Positions 1-12,600 of a DNA stretch of 64,000 bases are shown in pieces. Position 1 is the first letter of the stretch. The number at the start of each line of letters is the position of its first letter. The stretch comes from Apteryx mantelli (Eukaryota; Chordata; Aves; Apterygiformes; Apterygidae): assembly GCF_036417845.1 (NCBI RefSeq), contig NC_089985.1, positions 31,888,583-31,952,582 of the forward strand, given 5' to 3'. The position numbers were made by a program, and so were the translations under genes. The notes under the pieces were generated by a model. The model was given only the letters and a program-made list of their open reading frames with translations. It was not told where the DNA came from and searched no databases.

Positions 1-3000
1 CGCAGCAAAGCGCAGCCCAGCGGGATCCTGCCTCCAGCCAGGTATCAACCCGGGACTGGGCTCACCAAGCGGTGGCCCCGTCACGCCGGATCTGCGTCCC
101 TGCATCCCACTTAGCCACACAGGCAGGGACGTTCGCTCCGTGGCATCCCTGGGAGCATCTGGCAGCTACCCAAAGGGCTCCAGGAGCCTCGTCTGCCCCT
201 TGGGGCTTTTCGCCTCTGGGCGAAGGAGAAAACGGCAGCAGGCTGGGCTGGCGTCGAATCAGCTCTGCTTTTAAGGGAAATGAAGAGCCTGCGTTTGAAA
301 TCCCACCGCGTGGTCTTATTTGCATTTATACTTAAGCTCTTTTTCCTTGAAGAGGTTGTTTTAATTACTGTTAGTTGGTAACCATAAAAACGTAATAACT
401 GGCGACAAAAGATAATTTCTGCAGTTAATGGAGTGCTTTGCTAAGGAAGAGGATATAATTGCTTAAATACATATAGGTTACAGCTTATGCTCTTGCTCTT
501 TAAACACTGTATGAATTTTGCATTCGCCTAGATCGTTTGTGACTTTTTACACTTAAACGGAAATGGGATTCAGTAAGTGCACAAAAATAGCATTTTAGAG
601 GGCTTTGCTTGCCTTTTTGAACGTATCAGAGTCGTGGTTTGAAACGCGTTCTGTACGAAGCCGATGTAAGTGAAGCGCTAGCTACAGAGAGTGGCAGCCT
701 GCATGGGCAGACACGTTCGTACGAGGCGCTCCTGCTCTCACGCGTCACTTTTTCTGGAACCCTGGGCCGACTTTCCCATCTCTCCGCGCCCAGCTCCGGA
801 GGTCTCCATGCACCTCTTTCAGCAGCAACTGCCACCTCCAGCCCGACGCTCTGCTCTCCCTTGAGCCGGCTGCTCCAGCCGGGGCCCCGCTCCGTCTTGC
901 TGCCCTGTTTTCTCCGGGGAAACACCTGGACCATGGGGGGTCTGCTGTGGCAGAGGGTGAGACCAGGCTGGGTGGAGGAGGACCCCCCAGCTGAGGTTTC
1001 ATTGCACCCGGCCAAGGCGGCGTGGAGAGGGTGGCCAGGGACGCAGCACGCAGGCTGTGGGGAGAGGGGACGCCAAAGATGTTTGTCAGGCTGCGTCTTT
1101 CTCCGCAAAACACGCCGTGGCTCTGCCTCCGTTCGTGCAAACCTTCCTCGGCCCCTCGCTTGGCCCCAGCCCTGACGCTCGGGCAGGGAGCACCAAGTGG
1201 GACGAGCCCCATCTCCTGCAGCGCCGGCTTCCTTCGCCCCTCTCTCTTACAGCATCCTTATTCCGTGTCCACCCCAGAGCCGGTGGGAGCTCAGGCGCAG
1301 AGGTCCATCAGCGCTGTCGGCTGTGCCGGGAGGGGACTGAAGCCGTGGGCTGATGTCAGAGCCCTGCCTTCCCTCCCGGAGCGGGGAGCGCTTCCCACCC
1401 GTTCCCACCAGGAACCCAAACTCTGCTGGGGCCGCTCTTTTCCTTGACCCCTCCATTTCCCAGGCAAAGGTCACTGCAGCCAGCGCTGTCTGATGAGCTC
1501 TGCCGCTCCGAACCCCCCAGCCCTGCTCTAACGTGGCCTGGGACTGCCGGTTCCCACCACGGCCAGGCTGAGCCCAGCGGGGAGCAGGGCCCACGGGCGC
1601 GGGAGAGGGGCCGGAGCCGGGGGCCGGCCGCCTCGATGTTCGGCATAACTGCTATATCGGAGCCCTCGCTCTGAGCCGGTCCGGCTTATCCACTTGGATT
1701 ACGGTCATCGTTGCTTTTCCATGGTGTAAGGGTGACAGGCTTCGCCGGCCGTCTCATCTCGGCGTGCTGCAGCTTTTGTGCCCGGAGGGCCCCAGGGAAG
1801 GCGGAGGTAGATGGGCTGCACCAACTCCGTCCCTCTCCGCCTGAGACTGGCGGGGCCCGTTCCCAGCTGGAGTCATGTCTGCGGGTGCCCGTCGGGGCGA
1901 TGCCCGAGGCAGCACAGCCAGAGCCTCGCTGGTGTCCGCTGCTGGGAGCAGAGCTCCTCCAGCAAGATGCGTCCTCCAGCATGACAAGCTCTGACCTGCA
2001 TCTCTCTAAGGAACTGCCAAACAGCCGAAAACATCAGCGCTCGGCGGCTGGAGCAGCAGGGACAGCGCTGGAAGCTGGAGATTTTCCCCACCTGTTGGAC
2101 ACCAAGGAGCCGGCACAAATCCCAGTGGCCGGATGCTGGGAGCCACACGTGGCATGGGGTTTGTCGGGTCTCATCCAGCCACGGCCAGCTGCTGTGGCTT
2201 TGCCGCGAGCCGTGCTCTCCCCCGTGGTGCTGCAGGGTTCGCACCAGGGCTGGGTGGGAACGGGTTGCAGTAAGTGCCTATTTCGGTGTTAAAACTGTGG
2301 AAAACAAAGTTGTGATGCTGCGACAACAGTGTAATCTTAATTCAAAGCACATCTTAATTCAAGACCTTGGGGGGGGTATTTTTATTTTAAAAGAAAACTG
2401 AAGTAAAACTCCTTGGTGCCCTGCTCTCATAGCCACGTGCTCCCAAGCACCAAGATGCCTGTATCGGGTATTTCTCCTGGTGCTTTGTGTGGTGGCTGTG
2501 CTGGCTTGGATGTCCCTTAGGAAGGGACAGGCAGCGATGGGGATCCGTCCCTGAGTGATCACTGTCCTTTGTCTCCTTGTCCGTCTTGCGGCTCCTGCCT
2601 TGTTCTCTGTCTTCCCACCATCATGTCTTAATGGCTTGAGTCTTCGTGTTAGCCTGCTTTAGGCTCTCCCGGGGCTGCCGCCGGGCAGCTATTCCAGGCA
2701 GCAGGCAGCCGGGCTTGCTGCTGGCCGCACTCCCGCAACAGGTATTGGGGAGGCGGGAGCGGCTGCTCGTGCCCAGCCTGGATCCCTCGGCGTTCCCGGC
2801 GCAGGCTCTGGAGCTGCTGGGATGTCGCCCAGCGAGCAGCGCCCCAAACAGCAATGCCGGAAACTGTCGCGCTGTCTCAAAGCCTGCGCCCCGTTTAGAG
2901 GCACGTTCCAGCCGGATCCAGGCAAGGCCGAAGGCGGCAGCACTTGCGCTTTCGGTCATCGCGTTTAAGTTGTCCCGGGCGAGACCCCTCTTGGAAGCTA

Positions 3001-4385
3001 ATTGCCCGCGAGCCCGGGTGGGCCTGGGACCCCGGCGGGGGCAGCGCGTCGCCCCTGCCCTGCCGCCCGGGTCCGAACTCTCCTGCCGATACGGGCACTG
3101 CGGAGGTCTCCCAAGGGAGATGCACCGTGTCTTTTTTTAGGGCCTGTTAAGTGCTGTAGCTAGAGAAGAGCGCCAATAACCATGTCCCTTCTGAAAAGCT
3201 TTTAAAAGCTGCTGAGATTTTCTCAAAGCCTGTGTACCGGAGTGGTCTGCTTTGTCGGCAGATGAATATTCCTCTGTTTCAGCATCTGCCTTGGATGCTT
3301 CTCCAGCACAGAGAGAGCGGGCATGAAGACGGATTTTTCTTCAATACCTTTATTTTTTCCTGCAGCTGGTTTGTCATGCCTCAGTGGCTTGGGTAGAAAC
3401 TTGGGACAGAAATAGTCAAAATATTGGCCATGTGATGTTTTTAAATTGCCTGAAGAGTCCGCGCTGATGCGGCTACGCTTGTTTTTTCCTGTTTACACCC
3501 TTCCAAAAGGCTTCGCTCCCAAAATCCATGTTTGTTCCCTGGCAGCGCAGGAGCTTTGTGGGTTTCCTCCTCCGGCGCGCTGTCTGGCGGCGGCGGCTCT
3601 CCCGGGGGGGATCCTTGCGCACGGCGGGCCCCTGCGCGGGAGCTGCCCCTGTTTGCTGGAGGCTGAGTCGCTCCCCATTTCTATGACAACAGTCGCGCTT
3701 TATGGTGCCGATGGGTTCATAAATAGCTCGTGAAGGCGGCTTCCTGAGTGCAGCACCGGCTTCTGTACAGGCTTGGTTAGCTGGAGCACTCCCTTGCTAC
3801 CTGCGTTGCCTTCCCCTCTAGCAGCAAGCCTGTGCTGCTATTAAGGTGGCAGTATATGCTTCACCCTTGCCAGCCCCAGACTTTTTAAACATCGGTTTTC
3901 TACAATTCATTGGACCAGGGGAGATAGAGGAACTACTTCCACTTTTTCCCCGCTTGCTTTTTTTTCCTTTTTTTTTTTTTGCACCGCTTCCAACTCTTCT
4001 TCCCTTTCTCAATGAACCAAGGAAGACTTGAAGACTTACCTAAGTTTCTTGCAGAATCATCATGTCTCAGGTGGTGCTTAAAATGAAATCCTCTAAGAAG
4101 GTGCCCCTGGGTAGGGGGTGTAGAGGCACCGACCACCAGGGGGGCTTGATGGGCAGGAGGGTAAAGACAGGCCCCTGGAGCAGCCCCTGCCCCAGAGGGG
4201 CCGGGAGGGCAGGGGGACCACCCGAAGCTCTGCCCCTTCCCAAAGCTCTGCCTCCTGGTGTGAACCCATGCTGCGTTTGGAGATAAGGGGACAGAGAGAT
4301 TCAACTCCTGGCCTCTCCCTCTGCTTCTCCCCTCAGTGTGGGACCTCTGACAAACTTTGCAACATTTCTTATCTCCCTTCTGTAG
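1..4385. other. GC-rich region with no proven exon
   Basis: About 630-3130 is GC-rich with many CpGs; 330-620 is AT-rich. Several long reading frames occur on both strands, but they overlap each other, mostly lack ATG starts and resemble no family I know, as expected from stop-poor GC-rich DNA. The first exon of the mucin-like gene downstream should carry a signal peptide and end in phase 1, but I found no convincing ATG, hydrophobic stretch and donor combination. The best phase-1 donors seen are at 2271 (TTGCA before GTAAGT) and 4093 (CTGG before GTAGGG), neither with a signal peptide before it. A TATA-like ATAAATA lies at 3719-3725. This stretch may be the promoter and 5' UTR of that gene, or the exon may lie before the window. 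Confidence 0.4.
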
Positions 4386-7300
4386 GAGACGGGCAGAAGA
4401 CAGGAGAAACTTTGGTGAAACCATCACCTTTTCTCAGCACAATGCCAACCTCGCACCAGCCCAGTGAAGCCGCTGACCTCAGTCCAGAGACTACCACGGT
4501 TCCTGAGACAAGTTCGGAGAAAAACATGACTTCTGCAGTGACCAATGGCACTGGAGCCCACACTACGGAGGAGGACGCCCCCATCCCCACCACCCCCATG
4601 GCAGGAACTGAGGCAGAGAGACTGCAGGCTTCCCCCACCGCCAGCCCTGGGGACGTCACAGCTACACACCATGAGCACCACAACGTGAGCCTGTCGGTTA
4701 GCAGCAGCACTGAAATCCCCTCCCCTTCCCTGGCTGCCAGTACTCAGGAAGAAAATCCACCTGGCCACGAAGGCACAGAGCCCTTGAGCACAACGGAAGA
4801 AGCAGATGCAGGCAGTGCAACCCCAACGCCTTCGCCGAACAGTGTGCCAGGTGAGGTTTTGCCTTTCCCAACTGTGCAGAAAGTCCTGCCCCAGGGATGC
4901 ACAAGCTGAACTCGCAGCGCTGAACGTCTTTCCTCTCCCCTGAATTCTGCTGGGGGTCAGGGAAGGGGAAATGCAGAGGGAGTCATTAAGCACATCCAGT
5001 TAGGCAGGGATGACTTGCTGAGGTGCTGTTGGCTCTGCACCCTCTTTGCAAGCCCCTTCATGGTATTAATTCTGTTGGCTGCTTTCCGGCGAGGAGACTG
5101 AATGCATGCCATGAAGGCCTTTATATCCCTCCTACAAACCAAGCCCTTCTTCTCTCAGATACACGTGTGCTGAGCAGCCCCTGCCGATTTGGTGCCCTTG
5201 CAGCGTGGCTCAGGAGTGCTGCCCGGCGGGGTGCTGGGCTGCCAGGGCTGGGGGCCTGGCCCTTCGCGATGCCTGCAAAATGGGGCAGAGCAACCTCCTT
5301 CCATGTCGGATGGAAATCCCCCCGCCACGATAGCCAGGCAGCCCTGGGCAGCTCCGTGGCAGGCTCACCCCACTGATGCTGCCATCCCATCGCTGCCTCC
5401 CTTAACATGAAGCACGGAGATGAGGCAGCCACAAGCACCAGCTCACCCGTCCCTGGGCTACCGTGGGAACCCCGACCTTCAGATCCCTCTGGGCAGCAGG
5501 GGGACTGGCTCCAAGGGGCTGCGGTCCCTGCTCTCAGCAGCCCTGGGGCCTGCCAGGCTGTCACACGCCCCTGATGTGAGGCACATATTGATTGACCATT
5601 AATTTGCATTGATCTGCATTCATGCAAAACTGCATCCTTCGCCCTGGCTCGTGTCACGGGGCCCTGCTGCTCTGTGACGCACAGACACAACCTTGGGGGA
5701 TGCCACTACCCAGTCCTTGTGCTGCCCTCCACAGGGAGACATGAGACATCTCCAGTCTTTCGCTCTGGGGTGATCCCTGGCTCTTTACATAGCTGCTTGG
5801 AGCTTCCCTGCTTGTCCTTCACCTCCAGAGTGGGACAGGATTTATGGGCCCCACACCACGCTTGGGGTTTATCCTTTGAAATAACTGGCTGCCCCTATTT
5901 ACAGCAGCAACGAACAGCTCGCAGCTGGGACCTTCTGACAGCCAGACCGTGGGGCCTACAACAACGAGATCTGGGACCACACCAGGGATGAGCCCTAGGA
6001 GTGCCACAGAGGAGAGCACCGTGGAACCACAAACTGCCTCTACCCCCTTCTCCACCAAAGGGAGCACATCCTCTGCTACCACCTCCAGTGCCGTGACAGT
6101 GACCCCCGTTGTGACCACCTCCACCACTACCAGCACAGCTGCTGTCACCACCAGCACATCTGCACTAGAGCAGCCAGTAGAGTCCATACATGAGAAAGCG
6201 TCTGTGTTGGATGTAGGCGATGATGAAAATCCAGGTAAATGCTCTGCTCTTGTCCCTGCTCTCCCAAAATTTGAGGGATACCTCAAATTCCTCTGGTGTG
6301 CTGAGGAGGCCCAGAAAAGACAGGGCTCTGCTATTCCAGCTGGATTTCCTTTGGCCTCATTCCCTTGGTATCTGTTCCTTGCAGAGCTGCCCAGCTCTCC
6401 TTTGGCCGAGACGACAAGGGCTGATCCCTTGGTAATTGCAGTGATCTCCGTCTTCGTTGTCATGGTGGGCATCCTAGGCCTGGTGGGCTTCTTGAGATAC
6501 CGCCAGCACAACAGCCGCATGGAGTTTCGGCGCCTGCAGGACCTGCCCATGGTGAGCAACGCTTTTGGCCCAGCCTGGCACAGTCTGGCTTGCTACAGGC
6601 TCTTGGCTGCTTTGCAGTTCCCCTTCTGCTACACTGGCCACGTTTGGGGTAGTTGTAGCAGTGAAAATGCTGATTAAAACTCCTGGTCCCTCTTAGATCC
6701 CCCTACTTCCATCCAGGGTTTGCATCAAGACAGCATGTCTCAAGGTTGACCACTGAAGAGGCTCTCTGCCTTCCCCTCACTCTGCAGGGGAACACTAAGA
6801 AGTTAAATGCAGGGAGGAAGGGGAGCATACTCCAAATTTCCCCTGAAATGACACCTTCCTATCTCCTCCTATACTCAACTTGCTGGGTGACTATTACAAA
6901 GCAGATGCTGTGTTCTGTTCCGGGGGAGGTTGTCTGTCTGTATTTGACTCTTTGGGATATAAAAAGATGAGGGGTTCAGAGGCTGGAATAGCTCTGGGGA
7001 GGCTGCAGCTAACTCACTTCACTGTGCTTTCTGGGACAAGGTGTGCTGTTTCCCTTCTGCAGCTGGCAAGGAAGTTGATGCTCTTACAAGCTGAGTGGAG
7101 CATCCCACAGCCAGGGTTTTCCACATCCCTGCAGCAGGCAGGCTCTTCCCTCATAGGGCTCTTCTTTCCAAAAGCTGCAGCAGAAGGGCAGAGCGACTGC
7201 CCAAAGATCCTGGAATTGCACAGGAACAGCATTTGGGCTGATGGCCAGGCAGATGGCCATGCAGTGACAGTGAGGATGGCACAGCTGTGCTGCCTGCACA

Positions 7301-7417
7301 GCACACCTCCAGGCTGCTGCTGCATGCCGTTGTGCAAACAGCTCATTACAACACATTCTTCTCTGCTTCTAGGATGACATGATGGAGGACACTCCCCTCT
7401 CACTCTACAGCTACTAG
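4386..7417 (+). CDS. mucin-like type I transmembrane protein, 5' end missing
   Basis: Four coding exons are visible: 4386-4850, 5905-6234, 6385-6551 and 7373-7417, with AG acceptors, GT donors and intron phases 1, 1, 0 that join without a frame break. The exons encode about 334 residues. The first two (about 265 residues) are dominated by Ser, Thr, Pro and Ala with runs of Thr-Thr-Ser, as in O-glycosylated mucin or sialomucin stalks; N-glycosylation sequons (NMT, NGT, NVS, NSS) are also present. The third exon has one membrane span (DPLVIAVISVFVVMVGILGL) followed by a basic stop-transfer segment (RYRQHNSR). The short cytosolic tail is acidic and ends PLSLYSY before TAG. The upstream exon, which should supply a signal peptide and end in phase 1, was not found. 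I do not recognise the family; CD164, endomucin and porimin are similar only in architecture. It lies tail to tail with CCDC163. That it is a real gene is well supported; its identity is not. Confidence 0.75.
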
Positions 7418-9650
7418 GCAGCCAGGCTGTCCTCTGCCTGGCAGGCTGAACTTCCCTGAGGAGAAGGCCTCGAGGACTCGATCCCAGACGAGCTGCTGAG
7501 GAATGAGTGGCTGTGATTTGCACACGACTGAAAGATCTTTTTCAAATGGCTTTTGGTTTTAGACTTTTTTAAATAGTTCAATGTTGAAGTTTTTATGCTG
7601 GGAATCAGAGCCCAGGTCTGGCCCTTCCTCCAGGCTCTCCTTGAAACAATGCCCCAAGGCGCTTTCTCCTTTTAGTGTTGTGGCCAGTTAGCCAAGACAG
7701 TGTTTGCCAGCACGCTCTCAAGGGGCTCTTCTGCCCATCTTGGCAGCTGCTGCTTTCAAAGGAGGTGGGCAAATGATCCACACAAGAACTCTTACACTGG
7801 TGGTGTCAGCACAGTGCCAGCAAAGGAGACTGTTGCTTCCCAAGGGACCTGAGGATGGGGAGATCAGTTCTCTTGGGCTCCCTCTTGATCTGTATTATTT
7901 TTTTTAAGTTTTTATTTCTTGCACTTTTTTTGTTCCTGTTTCAGCTTTAGTGCTGGGTTTGGCACTGTCCATCCTAAAATGCCTGCCAGGAGGATGGCAG
8001 ACTGCTCTGCTTCCTTCCTACATGCATACCTTTTCTCTTCAACCAGGGAAAACAGTTTTGTGACCACTGGAGAAGTGCCCTTGCTACCTAGTGTTGCTTT
8101 GAAGTTGCCAGGAGGGAATGAATATAATTTTAGCTTAACAGGGTTTGATAGGACTCAGTCTACTGCCAATTAGACACACTAATTTGGTCTCACCAAGATC
8201 AGGAGTCTGGGTCTCCCATAGTTGATGCTTTCAGCATATGCATAAACTCCTTACCCAAGCTCAGTAAATGCTTTAGTCCATTTCCCTCTCTGGATTGACA
8301 CATACCTTTCCTCAGGTACTTCCCATTTTGCTGCTAGCTGAAAGTTGTTGTATAAAACTAGTACTGTACTATCCCTCCTCTGTTAGTGCAAGATCAAAGC
8401 TCCTTTACTTTCTAATGTTGGTCTTTGAGGCCAGTTGGTGTCTTGTCATGAGGACAAATCCTGGATGCAGGTGCCTTCCTCCCCTTCCCTTTCTAGGTGT
8501 TAGGATGACTAGATTCTGCCCTTTTGCCTCAAAATATCACTGCTGTAAACTGCATCCAAGGTGTTGCACCAAGGCTCCTGAGCTCCTTCAAGGAAAACCA
8601 TGGGCCAGAGCCTCTGAGTGCAAGTCTGAGGATCTTCATGTGTCCTGGCTTCAGAAAGACCAGATTTGCGCATGGCAGGATTCCAAGTGTTGTATGGAAG
8701 TTTTCATGTAAGTAATACCTGTTCCTGTTTTCTAATTCACATTTGATGGCAGGTAAAGAGAAACACATGCCCATCTCCCCTTCTCTAGACCTATTTTTCA
8801 TGAAGCCAGTTGCTCCCTCAGGATACAGCAAGGGCTAGAGATCTTCTATCACATTGCTCTTACAAACTGCAATCTCTCCTCTCCCTTTAGTGGCAGCACT
8901 CACTGACCCCCAACAAAGGACAGATACCAGGTTCTTGCCTCACTAGCAAAAGTACCTTTTATTCCAGTGCTGTTATTTATTGCTTATATTAGTGCAGAGG
9001 GAAGGGAAAGGGGAATTTCCCCAACAGCAAGGCTCAAATTAGTAATCTCTACAAAACCCAAAGATGGGGCTGCCTGTAGAGCAGAACTGGTCTGGGTCAA
9101 ATAGATGAACTGGATAAGGCATTAGTTCTCCCTTCCTGCATTACTACTTCCCAAGTGGCTGACAAATGACCATAGCGCAGTTCTGGTTCAGCTGTTGGCT
9201 TTGGGTTTGTGTGTTTACTGTAAGGATGCCCAGTACAATAAGGAAGAAGGGTTGGTTCCCTCCTCCTATTATTGCATGAAACTAAGGGCAATTGTCACAG
9301 CTCCAAAGCTTTTGTATCAAGCGTTGTCTGCACAGAGCAATCTCCCTAGCTACAGACTTGTTTCCCCTGCCGCGGGGCAGGGTGCTACTGTTTTTTGGCA
9401 CAAAAAGAGGCAAGTTAGTGATGGAAAATAAAACTCCATCCTGGCTGAAACTGGTGTAGGCTGGTGTAGCTGGAAAGAGTCTCTGCACACAACCCAAAAG
9501 GCAGGGGCTGGTTGTTCTGGGTTCCCATGCATCGCTGTCCAGGGGAAAGGGGTGAGGAAGAAAACTCGCCAAACACCAAAGTGCAACTTTCTTTGTAAAA
9601 TATGTTAATAGTGGATTTTCTTCTGCAATAAAGTTACAAATGCCAAAGGT
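7418..9650 (+). other. 3' UTR of the mucin-like gene
   Basis: The stretch after the TAG at 7415-7417 contains no exon. AATAAA signals occur at 9427-9432 and 9627-9632; the second lies in TTCTGCAATAAAGTTAC and is the most likely end, giving a 3' UTR of about 2.2 kb. Open frames inside it (for example 8295-8711) have no recognisable protein features. Confidence 0.5.
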
Positions 9651-12600
9651 TTCCCTGCTCCTTATATTTTCATTGCAGACTTCTAACTGAAGAGCTTTCA
9701 GAGACCGCAGTGAATTTTGTGATAGATAAACAGCAGTAGTTGGGGTAAGAAAACTCTCGGTGAAAATGCCAGACAGCTACGAACCACAGCTCTCGAGAGC
9801 TCAGGACACCAGTTCCCACTCGTGTTGCTTCTTGCCAGTCATTCCCTCTTTATTTCTGGATTTGATTGAGATTCATTCCTATGCAGTCAAATTGGATAGA
9901 ATCTCTCTTAAAGAGCTACACTAGACCCAAAAATCTAAAATAAACACCTTGACATTCTCCTGCTTTGCTTCCAATTTAAGATTACTTTATTATTCTCATC
10001 TGTGTCAACCGTAACCCCAAACTCTATTTACAGAAACATCCTTAAAGCCAGCCTAATGCAAGCCTAAGTAACATCTGTCATGCTTCTTTCTACAGTACAG
10101 AAAAGAAGCAAACTGAAATAGCACACTACTTTTTGCTTAGCTTTATAGCTGGTTTGAACTGTTCGCCTTGGAGCTCAGGCCTAGAGGGAGGCAAGCACTC
10201 ATGGCTGGTTTCAAAAGCCCACCTCTTACTATAGAGCTGATAATGTCTCTCCTAAGCTAACAGTCTGTTACAATGCTTAGGTGAAATAGCCCAGCTCATC
10301 ATGTTGTGGACCCATTGTGTTACAAGACTTTCTCCTGCAAAAGCAAAATTGCTTGGGCACTGGGCTTACGCTTGCTGAAAGCCTGAGTTACTGAAAGAGT
10401 TTCCATGAGGACTCTAGAAAAGCAAATCCTTGGAGATCTACAACAAGGGCCGAGCCAGAAGACTTCTTTTCCAAGCAAAGCACTTGCTGAGTAATCTGAA
10501 CAGTTTCAGGGGTGATCTCTCAAACCTGCAGAGATTTCCATCCTGCCCCAAAGATACAGCCATACAGAACAGAAGAACTAAGTGACAGAACAAATGTGCT
10601 ACAGCTAAGCCAGTCTTCTCAGGTCTGAAGTCAGCATCATGCTGGTTTATGTTGGGGTTTCCTCTGTTCTGCCCTGCCCTCTATTCCATCATGAATCCCC
10701 CTCAGAGCTGGTTTTTGCTCTGCTGAACAAAGAGCTGAGCTGCGTTGTTGAAGGCTAGCACAGAGCAGACCTGCATTTGCTGGAAAGGCAGCAGCCAGAC
10801 AGGCTTCTGCAGGCAGCCACTTTGGGGAGGCATGAAGCTGCTGCCTTTGCCCAGCCAAGTTCTGACCTCCCAACCTGGCTATGCAATCTCTAAGGCTGCC
10901 AGGTTTGAAGACGGAGCATGGGACAGTTGTGTGGGCTTATCTTCCCCAGGCAATAAAGCAAACTTTGACAGAAAAAAAAAAAAAACTTTGACAGAGAAGT
11001 GAAGTCTGAGAACCACCTGCCTTCTCTACCCTCCTCCTCCCCTCTCCAGGCTCACGTTTGGAGGGAAGGGTGTTTGAGCAGCTGAAGAGTGACAGTGCTG
11101 CTAGAGGTGCTGTACCAAGGGCAGGAATACCTGTGCTACGTTCTAGTTTTCTGCCCACTCAAGTTGCTTTTCATGACTCTGTGTGTGTACTGTAGCTTGG
11201 ACACTGTGCATCTTCTCTATCATGTCACACTGCAAGTCTACAGATGGGGCTACAGACTCTTCACAGAGGCAGAGAAACTGCCACCAGGAGCACTGAAGTG
11301 GACAAAGCAGTGCGTGAAACAGGAAAGACCAACAACCCCAAAAGGCTCTCCCATGGATAATGGTCCCCCATGCTCACCACCTCTTAAAGCAGAAGGAAAG
11401 AGGCATTGCACTGATCCAGGGAGCAGGACTACAGAAGCAAGCCAGGGAGGCAGAGCAATAAACTTTCAGTAATGAAGGCTATGAAATGATGCATAACCTG
11501 GGAAGCTTTTAGACAGTAGCCAAGCAGAGTTCTTCTTATTCCCAGAGGAAAAGAGAAAATGCCTACTGTCATTTCCCAGACGCCTAGGAAGGAAACAGGA
11601 GGCTGCACGCCTCCACATTATTTATACTTAATTTTCTATGACAATATTCAATTCAGTATAAATGTGGATTTGTCATGGGTGCTAGGGGGAGGGGTGCTTT
11701 TAAGTGTACCTCTTGAACCTCTGCCAGAGATGTTTCCATCTAATTGCTACCTCTGCTTCACTGCAGTAGCAAAAAGTGAGAGATCCTCCCTTCCATCCCC
11801 CCCAAAGAAAAGCAGAATCATTTGTTTCCTGTCCATAGGACAGCCAAATCTGTGGCCATATTGATATGTTAGCAAGCAATAAGCAAAGCTGTAAGACCAT
11901 GACTACTTAACATCCAAGTGTCCATCAGTTAAGCCCTTATTTGGAAGCTGCGTTCAGAACAAAACAGATCTTTAGTACCAGCCACTTCTGGCCTCTGAAG
12001 ATTGGCATCAAGCACTGCTTTCACTGCTTTTTTAACCCCTAGAACAGTGCAAGATGATCATGACCTTCAGACTTCCCATCCTATCACATTTAAATGAAGA
12101 CTCTTCCCCAGTCTAGTGCTGCAGGGGACATGTTTATTCTTACTCCTGACAAAAATCAACCTTTACCCAAAGCACAACTTGAAAACAGTCTCAGAAGGTA
12201 AAACACTCAGACCTGCCCACAAGAGGACCTTTCAACTGTGGCCAGGGATACACAGCTTGCAAACCAGATCCCCTGCCACAGCTTGTTTTACAATGTTAAT
12301 AAACTTGTACAAGCAATCATTTACTATATGAAGGAAGCACAGCTCTGACCCAAGCCCAGATAGGGTGCCAGACAGTATCATAACTTGATAGATTTGTGCG
12401 TTTTAAGGACAAAAGGGATTAACGTACTCATCTGCATGGCAGCCTGCACAGCCTTCCCTGCGCTTGTTCCCACTTCCTAAAAAACACTTGAAAGACATAC
12501 TTAGCACAGGTCTGCTTCATGTGCCCCAGCAGCTTCACGATGGTTAGCCTCAGTTCCTCTGTAATAATTTTTCTTTTGAAAGACCCATCAGCCAAATAAC

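Noticed and set aside
4268-4385. In-frame ATG at 4268 as start of the mucin-like protein
   Set aside because: It would give a non-hydrophobic N-terminus instead of a signal peptide, and a clear acceptor (CTTCTGTAG) at 4385 separates it from the coding exon.
11089-11472. 127-codon plus-strand frame with hydrophobic segments, preceded by a good acceptor at 11050
   Set aside because: The frame opens with GTG after a stop, the frame fed by the acceptor is different and stops early, and I see no family similarity or second exon. Frames this long occur several times here by chance.
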